Positions 24,555 through 34,671 of a DNA stretch of 64,000 nucleotides are shown here, one piece after another. The DNA is from Meconema thalassinum. Taxonomy: Eukaryota > Arthropoda > Insecta > Orthoptera > Tettigoniidae. The position numbers and the translations under genes are program-made. Position 1 is the stretch's first letter. Each line of letters starts with the position of its first letter. The stretch spans positions 1,007,717,441 through 1,007,781,440 of the forward strand of contig OX336389.2 in NCBI GenBank assembly GCA_946902985.2. Direction: 5' to 3'. The notes under the pieces were generated by a model that made no database searches, had not been told where the DNA came from, and worked only from the letters and a program-made list of their open reading frames with translations.

Positions 24555-25507
24555 CTAAGTTGTGTCTTGTTTCCGACAGGGTGTGTTTTTTAGTAGAGTG
24601 AAAAGGGGCGAACTCTCCATAAAAGTGTGTTCATTTAGATTGTTGGGATTGTTTCGTTTGGCTAGGTGAATCTCGATTGCTTCCTTTATGTCGAGAGCTC
24701 TGCCTTTCGATTCGTGATGAATTATTTTTAGGTCAGTCTCAATTTTAGTCAAGCTGTGCCCCGTGTCACACATATGTTCGCATACGGCTGAATGTGTTCC
24801 GTATCTTATCGCATTTCTATGTTCATTATAGAGTGTGTCTACTCGTCTTCCACTCTGTCTAATGTAATTAGCTTGACAACCAGTGTCTTGGCATGTAATA
24901 GAATATACCCCTGACTTTGAATACGGGTCATGTTTATTTAGATTACTATTTAGTAGGTGCCTACCGGTTGTGTTTTTCGTTGTGAAAGCTATTTGTATGC
25001 CTTGATTTTTGAATGGATTAGTGATTGTATATGTATTCGCATTCACATAGTTGAAACGCGCAAATTTTTCTCATTACTGTCCGGTTTGGGAATCGTTTTA
25101 TCTTTATTTTTATGTTTGGCTATAATTTGGTTTACTTTGCTTGGCGGGAAATTGTCTTCCTTTGCTATTTGCTTAATGGTTCTTATTTCCTTATTATAGT
25201 TGTCTTTTGACATGGGTATGTTTAAAGCTCTGTGCACCATTGAATTGAACCCCGATAATTTGTGCGTACTGGGGTGATTAGACTGATTATTGATTGTATA
25301 TGAGGTTTGTGTGGCTTTCCGGAATATGGAATATGAAATTTCGTTATCTTTACGATCAATGGTTATGTCGAGATAATTTATTTTTCGGCCTGTTTCGGAT
25401 ACCTTAGTGAATTTGGTTGAGTGGTGTAGGCTATTAATGGATTGGAGAATTGTTTCTTCGCTTGTTAGTTCAGTATCGTAGATGCAAATTACATCATCTA
25501 CGTATCT
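24555..25507 (-). pseudogene. Penelope RT C-terminus plus GIY-YIG endonuclease, left copy
   Basis: The - strand reads from a reverse-transcriptase fragment with intact RYVDDV (about 25480) through the thumb region (KINYLDI-like) to the endonuclease (24555-25046). Endonuclease motifs are GVYSITC..TGC and NYIRQSGRRVDTLYNEHRN, the two halves of GIY-YIG, with Cys/His residues between. A frameshift near 25045 separates the two parts. The N-terminal RT half is missing. In life the protein reverse-transcribes element RNA from a nick made by the GIY-YIG domain. Confidence 0.85.
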
Positions 25508-25511
25508 TTAC

Positions 25512-26652
25512 CATTGTGAGATTACTGAGGGTCGTCCTCAGCCAAAACGTGCATCAATTCGACAATAAAATGCACACACAAACAGAAGGCCTAGCAATGG
25601 GATCACCACTAAGCGGACTAATCGCTGACATCTTCATTAATGCACTAGAAAATGAGTTTTTAGAAAAGACTTCAACACAGGAAATAGTAATATGGAAACG
25701 ATACGTAGATTATGTAATTTGCATCTACGATACTGAACTAACAAGCGAAGAAACAATTCTCCAATCCATTAATGGCCTACACCACTCAATCAAATTCATT
25801 AAGGAATCCGAAACAGACCGAAAAATAAATTATCTCGACATAACTATTGAACGTAAAGGTATCGAAATTTCATATTCCATATTCCGGAAAGCCACACAAA
25901 CCTCGCATACAATCGATAATCAGTCTAATCACCCCAGTACGCACAAATTAGTGGGGTTCAACTCAATGGTGCACAAGGCTTTAAACATACCCATGTCGAA
26001 AGACAACTATAATAAAGAAATATGAACCATTAAGCAAATAACAAAGGAAAACAATTTCCCGCCTAGCAAAATAGACCAAATTATAGCCAAACATAAAAAT
26101 AAAGATAAAACGATTCCCAAACCGGGCAGCAATGAGAAAAAATTTGCGCGCTTCAACTATGTGAATACGAACACATATAAAATCACTAATCTTTTCAAAA
26201 AGCAAGGCATGAAAATAGCATTCTCAACGAACAAGACAACTGGTAGGCACCTACAAAATAGTAATCTGAATAAACAAGACCTGTATTCAAAGTCAGGGGT
26301 ATATTCTATTACATGCCAAGACACTGGTTGTCAAGCTAATTACATTGGGCAGAGTGGAAGACGAGTAGACACACGTTATAATTAACATAGGAATGCGATA
26401 CGATACGGAACACATTCAGCCGTATGCGAACATATGTGTGACACGGGGCACAGCTTGACTAAAATCGAGACTGACCTAAATATAATTCATCACGAATCGA
26501 AAGGAAGAGCTCTCGACATAAAGGAAGCAATCGAGATTCACCTAGCCAAACGAAACAATCCCAACAATCTAAATGAACACATTTTTATGGAGAGTTCACC
26601 CCTTTTCACTCTACTAAAAAACACACCCTGTCGGAAACAAGACACAACTTAG
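25512..26652 (+). pseudogene. Penelope RT plus GIY-YIG endonuclease, right copy, two nonsense codons
   Basis: One frame covers 25450-26652 apart from stops at 26023-26025 and 26383-26385. RT motifs include TEGLAMGSPLSGLIADIF and a catalytic box changed from YVDD to YVDY. The endonuclease shows GVYSITC and NYIGQSGRRVDTRYN, then a stop where the left copy has Glu. This copy reaches about 60 residues further into RT than the left one. It is inactive because of the missing second Asp and the stops. Confidence 0.88.
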
Positions 26653-27320
26653 CGATACAGCCAAGCTAGATAAAAATGGGGGGAAATAGCGGCGGTTAAT
26701 AGGTAAATGTTATCTGGATCAGGTGTACTATGTACTTTTTTCTGCAATAAACCTAGGCCGGTATTCGAGGCAGTATTAAAGATACCGGGACGTCTTCAAT
26801 AGACCGGGCAGCGCGTAGTTCGAATGGCTTTTTAGTCCACGCGTGGCGAAGACAGTTCCACGGTCTTTAATAGTTGTAGATCTTCCTGTATTCAATAACA
26901 TGCATTCTTATCTAGATATTGCAACGTCACACAAATAAACATTGCACTGACCTCAGACAGAACAAAGGGGGAGAAAGGAAAAACCAGTTTCGTCCGATTA
27001 ACACCCGGGTTCAGTCGACCACAACTGGTGCTAGAGTGAACACAAAACTGCTCGAAGTTCCAGCCAGGAAGACAACCGGATAAGTATCAGCCTGTATTAT
27101 TACAGTATAACCATGGTTGATTTTTTACAACCACATAATCACCCCAAACAGACAAACTCCGGATATCTATCACCATTTTAGGATTTCACTTAACATTAGA
27201 TATACTACATTTAGCATACACCGACAGTTGCATTATCAATACTGCAACTAAATAATTGTACATATTGTAAATATTTTTCACCTGTATTCTCAAACATAGA
27301 TGTTAAAGCCTAAGTGTAAT

Positions 27321-27361
27321 GGATCTGATGATGATCGCTTGACGATCAAAACTGGTCATCC
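27321..27361 (+). ncRNA. type I hammerhead ribozyme in the right Penelope arm, G12A mutant
   Basis: Same layout as the left-arm ribozyme, but the GAAA core reads AAAA: the G at the position equivalent to G12, the general base, is A at 27348. It is expected to be catalytically dead. Stem I, stem II and the GTC site are preserved. Confidence 0.75.
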
Positions 27362-27478
27362 TAGTGTAATTATTAATCTCATGTAATTTATTTCAGGATT
27401 AGGGCATAACCCAGCTCTTTTTGGGTACATTCGTGTTGGCCGACTGAAAAGCACCAAAGTTTTGAAATTTAAGTTAGG

Positions 27479-27620
27479 TTCAAAATACGTACAAAATGCA
27501 ATGTAGAGTCGATATACTTACAAAATGCAATTGAATTTCAAAATACTTAAAACATGCAAATGAAATTGAAAAAACGTACAAAATGCAATTGATGTTCAAA
27601 ATACTTACAAAATGCAACTG
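27479..27620 (-). repeat. minisatellite of retroposon copy A, middle part
   Basis: About five ~28-31 bp repeats of the TACAAAATGCAATTGA type sit between the Penelope and LINE insertions. Confidence 0.75.
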
Positions 27621-28003
27621 ATTTTTTTAATTATTATTATTATTTATTAAATCGTTACAAATACACACATTTTACAAAATTCATAATATCTGTACACATT
27701 TTATGAATTTCCTTACACTTCCTACTCATTGTTTAACCTGTAAATTTACAATTATTAAATTATATTGTTACAATATGATAAAGACAGGTCGAAATATGAT
27801 ATCAAATTCATACAGAGCAGGAAGAGATATCACATATGCCACTTAAAGGTGCAACCTTGTGTGTGGCATGCATATCGTTGATTACTATTTCTAAAAATTG
27901 TATAATGGCTTAGCCGAATAACACGTTCTATGTAAATGATGTATACACAAAAAAATAATGAATAAGAAGGAAAATTGAATTTGTGTTTTATAAACTTGTA
28001 AGC

Positions 28004-30922
28004 TCAACTAATTATATTTTCAATTTTAATTTTGTTTTCTCTGAGAAAATGTTTTATTTGCATCTTCAGGTTTGCATGATTTCCTTTAAATTCTTTTAAT
28101 TTAATTGGGAGAATGTTATATAATTTTGTTGAGAAATACAGAAAGTTACGTTTGGCTATACCTAACTTAGGTTGATATAAAATAGAGTGATTCTCTGTAA
28201 TACTTCTGGTTTCATACCCGTGGCTAACAACTTGAATTCTATTTCTATCTTTATAAATGTATTTATATATTTCAAAAGCATACAATTGTTTAATGTTGAA
28301 GACCCTTGTCTCAGCATACAGTCTCATAGTCGGATATCTATCTTTCTTCAACATTATTCGTAATATAAGATTCTGCACTATCTGAACAATTTTTAGTACA
28401 TTTTCATAGGCGCCTCCCCAGGCAAGAATACCATATGTAAGAACTGACTAGACTAGAGCATGGTAGATGTCTCTTATTAATTTGTAATTGACAATATATT
28501 TTAAGTTGTGAAATATATAGATTGTTCTTCTTATTTTACTTGTAAGGTGTTTTCATTGGCTTTTCCATTTCATGTCACTATCTATAAATAATCCCAGATA
28601 TTTAACTGTATCCACTTTAGCTATTTTAGGACAGTCACAGTTCTGATTATAGTTCAAAGTGTGTATTTTTAGTTCATTAAAATCATCTTCAACTGCTTTT
28701 AAACTGAATCTTACGAACTTTGATTTATTTATATTTAAAAATAGTTCGTTACCATCTAACCATACCTTTAACATTTTCAATGCCGCAGTTGCAATTTGTT
28801 TTACATTTCCCCATGTTCTACCTTCAACACAAACTACCGTATCATCTGAGTATGATATGACATTAACACTTTCAATTCCATGTAAAGATGATTCAATATC
28901 GTTGATAAAAATCAAAAATAATAATGGACCCAGCACTGTGCCTTGTGGTATTCCTCTTTTCACTCTTAAAGGTAGACTTGTAGTTCCATTTATTCTAACG
29001 TATTGAATCCTTTCAGTCAAATAGCTTTCTATCAATTTCAGTGCTATGCCTCTGATGCCATATCTTTCCATCTTCTGAATGAGAATATGGTGAGGTATGG
29101 TGTCAAAAGCCTTCTCTAAGTCGAGAAATATGCCCAAGGTCGGTTTCATACTGTTCATATTTTCATAAATTCGCCTAGTTAATTCCCCAATAGCATCAGT
29201 GGTGCTGACATTTTTTATAAAGCCAAATTGTCTAGTTGATAGTAGATTGTGTTTCTTCAAAAACTGATAAATATGATTTTTTATACATTTTTCAAATAAT
29301 TTTGATATGACTGTCGTTAACGATATCGGTCGATAGTTCTTTAGTTCTGAAGGATTGCCTGCTTTATGTAGCGGTTTTACAATTGTAATTTTTAATTGCT
29401 TTGGGAAGTATCCAACTGAAAGTGACTCGTTTATTATTGTTAGTAAAGGACTCTTTAAAGAATTAAAATTCTGCTTAATAATTTGAGCTGAGATGTTATC
29501 TATTCCCATTGCTTTAGTGTCGCTTATTTCGTGTAGGTACTTATGTAAATCCGCTTCGGTAATCGGTATAAAAAAACAGGAATATGTGTTTCTGTTGATT
29601 TTCAAGGAAAAATCTGGATTGTTCTTAATATTTTTAGACATGTCAGTAGTTTTGTTAATAAAATAATCATTGAATGTATTAGCTATAGTGAAATCATCAT
29701 CGTAAACATGATTTTGCGATCTTATTTTTGTTATTTTTTCTTTATGGCTTATTCTTTGTGTTATTTCATTGACAATGCCCCATACTTTTCTTTGATTATT
29801 AGAATTGGAATTTATTAATTGTTTATAGTGGTCAGTTTTAGCTTTATTAAGCAATTCGTTTAATTTATTTCTATACCGCTTATATTTCTCCTTCATGGCA
29901 TTGTTCTCTTTATTTGCTATACATTCCTGATACAACCTATCTCTGGTGTGAATGGACTTAATTAGCGCGTGCGTGATCCACTCCTTTCTTTTTCGTTGCT
30001 TTGAATTTAATTGTATTGAAGAATTTTTTATGCAATTTTGGATAGTTTGTATAAATTTATCTAATACTGTGTCCCAATTAATATTGCTCAATTTATTTTT
30101 AAGCATCTCACTATCTAACTTAAATCTATGTTCACGTATGTTACACTGAGCTGCTTCCAAGTCACGGCCATTTTCAAGATTTATACTAACTAATATAGGA
30201 TAGTGATCTGTAATTCTGCTCTGTGATATAATGGGTAAGATGTTATCATTAGAAATACCGCTACGAATAAGTGCATGATCAATACAGGTTTTGCTCGTTG
30301 AAGTTTCTCTAGTGGTGCCATATATCAACGATCTAAAATTATGCTCATGCAGTAAGTTTAAATATTCATTAGAGTCGTACTCATCAAATAGATCTATGTT
30401 AGTGTCACCTAGAATCACCTCGGTTTCTAGTGTACATTTTTGCTGGACATAATCATGGAGATTATTAATAAATAGTTGTTTATTGTATTTTGACGAACGG
30501 TATATGCCTGTCAATGCAATTCTATTGTTCCCATAATTTATTTTGAGCCTAAGGAGTTTGAAATCATTGTAAGTCACAGTTTCTACCTCATGGTCAATAG
30601 AATTCTTCACCATAAAAACAACTCCATCACATTTATTAAAGCATCCTTCGTTATAGTATGTTTTATAGTTGGAATGCTTGCATATATTAAAGTTACCTAA
30701 TTTCCAAGTTTCTGTGAGTATAACGACATCAAATATATGGTTATATGCTTCTAACTCGGCATCTAAGTTCATTTTATTTTTAGATAGACTTCTAATATTT
30801 GTGTGAAATATGCTTAAGTTATTTACCTTCTTAAATTTAAGTATTTGAGACACACATTGATCACCTCTACCTACTTCTGTATGAATTTGATATCTTACAA
30901 AGTCGTCATTAAATAAAGTCAT
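28004..30922 (-). pseudogene. LINE ORF2: endonuclease plus reverse transcriptase, two in-frame stops
   Basis: A 789-codon open frame (30922-28553) starts with MTLFNDDFV. It contains the apurinic-type endonuclease (FHTNIRSLSKN, VILTETW, ILGDTNIDL, RITDHYPI) and then reverse transcriptase (KNYRPISLTTVISKLFE, FLDLEKAFDTIPH, RGIPQGTVLGPLLF, YSDDTVV with the catalytic Asp pair, KYLGLFIDSDMKW). After a TGA at 28553 the same frame resumes to 28004 with one further stop near 28448, giving about 973 codons in all. Its domain order and motifs fit the CR1/L2/Daphne group. Near-intactness suggests fairly recent activity. Confidence 0.9.
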
Positions 30923-31404
30923 ACACAGAAATATTTGACAGGAAGAGGATATTTACAATTAGTCAGCTGTTGAGATCTGTTAGTAAGGTATACTAATTAC
31001 TGTATTGGATGTTTCCTCAGAAGTGAAAGGGCGAGGTAGCAGGTAGGGGTGATCGCTTTGGGGCAGTAACAGGGGAGCAGTAAGTGGGAGGGGAGGGGTT
31101 AGTGACCTTCGCGTGAGCTGGAGTTTCCAAATGACAAAGGAAGCTGAAGTGCGTACCAACTTATACGTCTTAAAGTCTTTAGCAGCTGATGTTAACCTAT
31201 ACTCAAAACTAACTCGAAGGTTTCGAATGAATCATGCAATAAATTAATGAATGAAGTGAAATTAATAAAATATAATGCGTATTAAATTAGTGAGTTTAAT
31301 TAAATTAAAAATTAAACTGAAAAGGAAATTAAAAATGTAATGTTTTTTTATTATAATGAGATGGACTCCAGGAATTAAAAAGTGTCAATTACTCATCTGG
31401 TTTC

Positions 31405-31533
31405 CTACTGGGCTGGTAACTCCTTCATTTTCGTCACTCGGACCTTTCTTCCGTCGGTGTTTCTTACAAAAATGACACCATCTTGACTCCAAACGTTCTT
31501 CAATTGAAATCGAGACACAGCAGTCTTCAGAAC
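31405..31533 (-). pseudogene. C-terminal end of LINE ORF1
   Basis: Read on -, KNVWSQDGVIFVRNTDGRKV and a short tail end at a stop (31405-31407). The W..DG.IFVR..DG pattern is typical of the C-terminal domain of LINE ORF1 RNA-binding proteins. The rest of ORF1 is missing. Confidence 0.6.
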
Positions 31534-31534
31534 A

Positions 31535-32025
31535 GCAATGCAATTTAGATAGAAAAAGGCCGGTTCAATCCCTACAAAATGCAATTGAGGTTGAAAATAC
31601 TCGCAAAATGCAATTTAGATCGGTATGACTCACAAAATGCAACTTAGTTTAAAAATACCAACAAAATGTAGTGTGGATTCAACAAATTCGCTTAATGGAG
31701 CCAATTATCAAAAACAGTGCGGGAATCTTAAAGAGAATAGGAAATAGAATGAAAAGAAAACAAGTGGTCTGACCCCTCGAAGAATGAGGGATCAGGAATG
31801 ATGAGACAAGGGCCAATTAAGGCGGGAAAATGAAAGACTCCCTAGGCCTCGGACACCCTAATACCGTCGGGGTTGGAAAAGAACAAGAGTTGACTAAGGG
31901 AGGTCGACAGGAAAGAAGACGGCGAGGAGCCCGGCACAAGTAAGTGGAAGCAATGCCGGACTTAGCTGGCGTCCCGTGGTCTCCAAACCACGTCCCACCA
32001 GATGTGAGTCCCTGGGGGCTTAATT
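31535..32025 (-). mobile_element. minisatellite-bearing retroposon copy A, 5' part
   Basis: It starts on - near 32025 with CAGGGACTCACATCTGGTGG and runs through a unique head of about 350 bp into ~30-bp minisatellite repeats. It matches 36730-37080 of copy B closely in order, for example GCCCGGCACAAGTAAGTGG versus TCCGGCACAAGTAAGTGGG. Confidence 0.75.
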
Positions 32026-32219
32026 GTGCGATCATCAATGGGTTCCTGCACCATTTCTCTCAAGAAGTTGTTTTCATATTGGTTTCTTCTAAGGAATAAA
32101 TGTTTGCTCCACCATTGTCGAGGGCGGTGAATTTTCTTCTTCCCTTTCTTGATCAAAAATGTCATTGACATGACGGAAAACGCGGCTGCAGCTGTTGGAG
32201 GGACAAAACAAGTTGCCAT
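32026..32219 (-). pseudogene. HARBI1-like transposase N-terminus, truncated
   Basis: From Met at 32219 the frame reads MATCFVPPTAAAAFS, then KKIHRPRQWWSKHLFLRRNQ and FLREM. The R..WW...L..RN...F..L..E pattern is the start of insect HARBI1-like nucleases. The frame ends after about 60 residues where the retroposon begins. The DDE catalytic domain is absent. Confidence 0.65.
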
Positions 32220-32408
32220 GTTGGCCGCGAAACCAGAACTGAAGGGGGCTCGTCCTACTCGCGCAATTTTTAACTCTGAATTATTATTTTTTTTATTTTT
32301 TATTTTTTTTTATTTTTTTGGGGGGTAGTGCGAAATTTCACTCAAAGCGAGTAACTTTCGCCCGAGTGACTTTAGCGAGGGAGTTTCGCTAGTGTAAACG
32401 CAGCTTAA

Positions 32409-32641
32409 GGTATGCGCTGATCACTGTGGGACTCACTTGCGCTGATTGTCCAAGCCTGCCAGCCTAGCGTACTGTCTCTAGCTAAAGAATATAAATGTTT
32501 CATTCAATAAAAGACTATGCTGTATTAATTAATATGTAACAAAATGCTAACCTGTAAATAGTAAGACTACGCCTCGCGCTTAACTGTCCAGCGTCTGCCA
32601 TAAATAAAATCCCACTTTATAATAGTCTAATAATAATAATG

Positions 32642-32683
<42 letters not shown>

Positions 32684-33127
32684 TGTTGGCCATCCTGAAT
32701 CCACTCAATGAAAATAGCATCCCTCTTCCTCTCAGACTACTCTCTTGGGCTAGCTACATATCTATATACAGTTCTCAATTAATTAAATAATAATAATGAC
32801 CTACTAGTTTTGGGTCCTTTGGACAAATTTGTAAAAAAATAAATAATCCACGCTAAAGAGGACTTCATTCCGTGTAAAATGAACTTTCGCCCACCTTTCT
32901 AAAATTATGGGTTCGGGATATATCGGGAAAACGTCGATGACCTACTAGTTTTGGGTTATTTGCTATAAATCTATAAGATACGTGGTCCATGGGAAAGGGG
33001 GCATTATCCCGATTAAATTGACGCCTTGCACAACTTCCTCCAATAATTCGTTCGGGAGATATCGGGTTTGGGGTCGGTACGAGGGTGGCTAAATAAGATG
33101 TCATTTAGAACTGCCAGAGTCTTACTA
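32409..33127 (-). repeat. Polinton right terminal inverted repeat, outer part
   Basis: This is the inverted counterpart of 17885-18535. It includes an expanded TAA microsatellite (about 32623-32682). The inner ~37 bp of this TIR lies at 23005-23041, displaced by the Harbinger insertion. Confidence 0.85.
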
Positions 33128-33149
33128 GCATATATATATCTAAATTAAA

Positions 33150-33520
33150 CCGACAGTGGTCGCTACGTTCGCTAAAGTGCAGCGCTAGGCTGTGGAGCCG
33201 TGCGATCTCGGTAGACGTGGGTTCGAGCCCCGCCGTCGGCCGTCCTAGAAATGTTTTTCCGTGGCTTCCCATTTTCAGCGCCTGGCAAATGCTGGGACAG
33301 TACCTTCTGACAGGCCACGGCTGCTTCCTTCCACATCCTTGCCCAGTTTCATTGATCTTCATTCATTTCATATCTCATTAACTCCTCTCATGAGGTTGGA
33401 GTCAGGATGGGCATCCGGCTGCAAAAACCATCCGCCACATACAATTTCATCGCCTCTCATCCCCGACGCCTTTGGAAACGGGAATAATAAGGGGTAGACA
33501 TACAGAATGTAACCATGGGA
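33150..33520 (+). mobile_element. tRNA-derived SINE
   Basis: A box B-like segment (GTGGGTTCGAGCCCCGCC) lies near 33218, with a plausible box A upstream. The core CCGTGGCTTCCCATTTTCAG..GGCAAATGCTGGGAC follows and is shared with the SINEs at 52341 and 52660. The tail contains AGGATGGGCATCCGGCTG. Confidence 0.75.
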
Positions 33521-34655
33521 GGTCCATAACTGAGATGTGAACTCGGGACTTCGAGATGTGAACCATGAACGTCAGTCGAATGAAACTTAGTCAATTTGAA
33601 GCGCCGAATAAAGGAAGCAGCATTATAAAGTTTGGAAGAGATTGATCAATAAGCTGGGGAGGAATAAAACTAATATACAATAGATACAGAATTTTACTGA
33701 GAACAGGCTTAATATGTGAAGATGCTTAGAGTAGACTCAAACTGACACTTCACAAACGGGCGTTGCATCAAGAAAATGAATATTTAAAGCCAGACGCGGA
33801 TGAATCTAGAGGGGAGTAAAATGGCTGGGCCCGCGGAAAAAACGAAACCATACCTTGTGAAGCCCCTACCCAGCGCGTCAGTAAATCAAGAATGGCGCAA
33901 AGTGGATATTAATTAAACGGCTGATGCGATTGAACGCTGCATAGCATTTTTCAAAACCTAATGAAATTTTAGGTCAGATGCCGATGGAATGAAAGTCGCA
34001 AGTAGACGGAATCAAAAGTTGAGCTCCTGGATGAAGAAGACTGGAACTATTTCCAGACAGGATGCTTAAATAGGCATCTTGCCGCAGCGAGAGACACACG
34101 TATCTTGACCACAAAGGGGTCAGTCCACGCTAGGTTGAGCTCCAAAGGACGCTCCCGTATTTTGAAGGGAAACAAAGTAATAAAGGAAGTCTTTTGGCAA
34201 ATGGACGAACATAAAGTGAGATATAAAGTGAATAGTAATCAAAGGTAATTTTTGACATTAAACGTCATGAATGCAATAACGCCAATTAAATTAAATTAAA
34301 CGTGGCTAATTAAATTAGAGCCACGATCGTGTTAGTAAAATTAGCACTGAGCGACGGACGCCGCGATGCGTCAAGCTGAGGCAGAGTGTCGTCAGAGTAA
34401 AGAACAGTTCACTGCGTAACAAATTATCGAACTCGCGCACGGGTAAGGTACTAGCCGCGACCGGGTCGATAGCGCACTCGAATAATGAATACAGTAGGAA
34501 GCTGAAGGAGCTAAGTCGTTCCACCATTGGATAAGATTTGGTGAATACAAACGGGCACGACATGACCGTACCAAAATAAAGGACCAAAATCAGAGGCATG
34601 AACATGCAGATGATGCAAGCGAGCGGATATTTCTACCAGTATGCACGGGACGTAT
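33521..34655. other. unclassified intronic DNA
   Basis: No coding similarity, splice-bounded exon or recognisable repeat was found. Confidence 0.4.
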
Positions 34656-34671
34656 CGTCCGTGAGAGATGA

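Larger units (their letters stand above)
23697..27478. mobile_element. Penelope-like element, head-to-head inverted dimer
   Basis: Two partial copies face away from a centre near 25510. The left copy (-) spans 25507 down to 23745. The right copy (+) spans about 25512-27465 and matches the left as an inverted repeat from 25697 onward. Arms are about 1.75 kb with a few percent differences by eye. Both have GIY-YIG endonuclease, 3' region and a type I hammerhead ribozyme, the Penelope hallmarks. Minisatellite repeats continue on both sides, so it inserted into retroposon copy A. Confidence 0.88.
27621..31534 (-). mobile_element. CR1/L2-like LINE, 5' truncated in ORF1
   Basis: The 3' end is at an AAT/poly-T-like tract near 27625. 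ORF2 occupies 28004-30922 and the C-terminal end of ORF1 is at 31405-31533. The minisatellite of retroposon copy A resumes on both sides (TGCAACTGA at 27618; ATGCAATTTAGAT at 31538), so the LINE inserted into it. 30923-31404 is the non-coding gap between the ORFs. Confidence 0.85.
23042..32405. mobile_element. PIF/Harbinger transposon inserted in the Polinton right TIR
   Basis: The ends are inverted AGCTGCGTTTACACTAG / CTAGTGTAAACGCAGCT. The TAA target duplication is at 23039-23041 and 32406-32408. A 3-bp TWA duplication is diagnostic of PIF/Harbinger. Flanking sequence on both sides joins into an uninterrupted Polinton TIR when compared with the left TIR at 18535-18575. A MADF-type gene start lies just inside the left end and a HARBI1-type transposase start just inside the right end. 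Both are cut off by a retroposon that fills the centre. Confidence 0.93.
17885..33127. mobile_element. internally deleted Polinton/Maverick, split by later insertions
   Basis: The left end (AGTGAGACTCTG at 17885) and right end (CAGAGTCTTACT ending at 33127) are inverted. The inverted similarity extends about 690 bp inward with conserved landmarks (AAACCCGATATCTCCCGAAC; AAACTAGTAGGTCATTATTA; CAGCGCAAGTGAGTCCCA). The only gene remnant is a protein-primed-type DNA polymerase B. Removing the Harbinger insertion (23042-32405 plus one TSD) leaves about 5.9 kb, against the 15-20 kb usual for full Polintons. Integrase, ATPase, protease and capsid genes are absent. polB is cut off where the left TIR begins. 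A 6-bp target duplication was not recognisable. Confidence 0.8.

Noticed and set aside
17885..33127. Integrated large DNA virus
   Set aside because: PolB could suggest it, but the long TIRs, the polB type and the absence of any capsid or packaging gene fit a Polinton deletion derivative.
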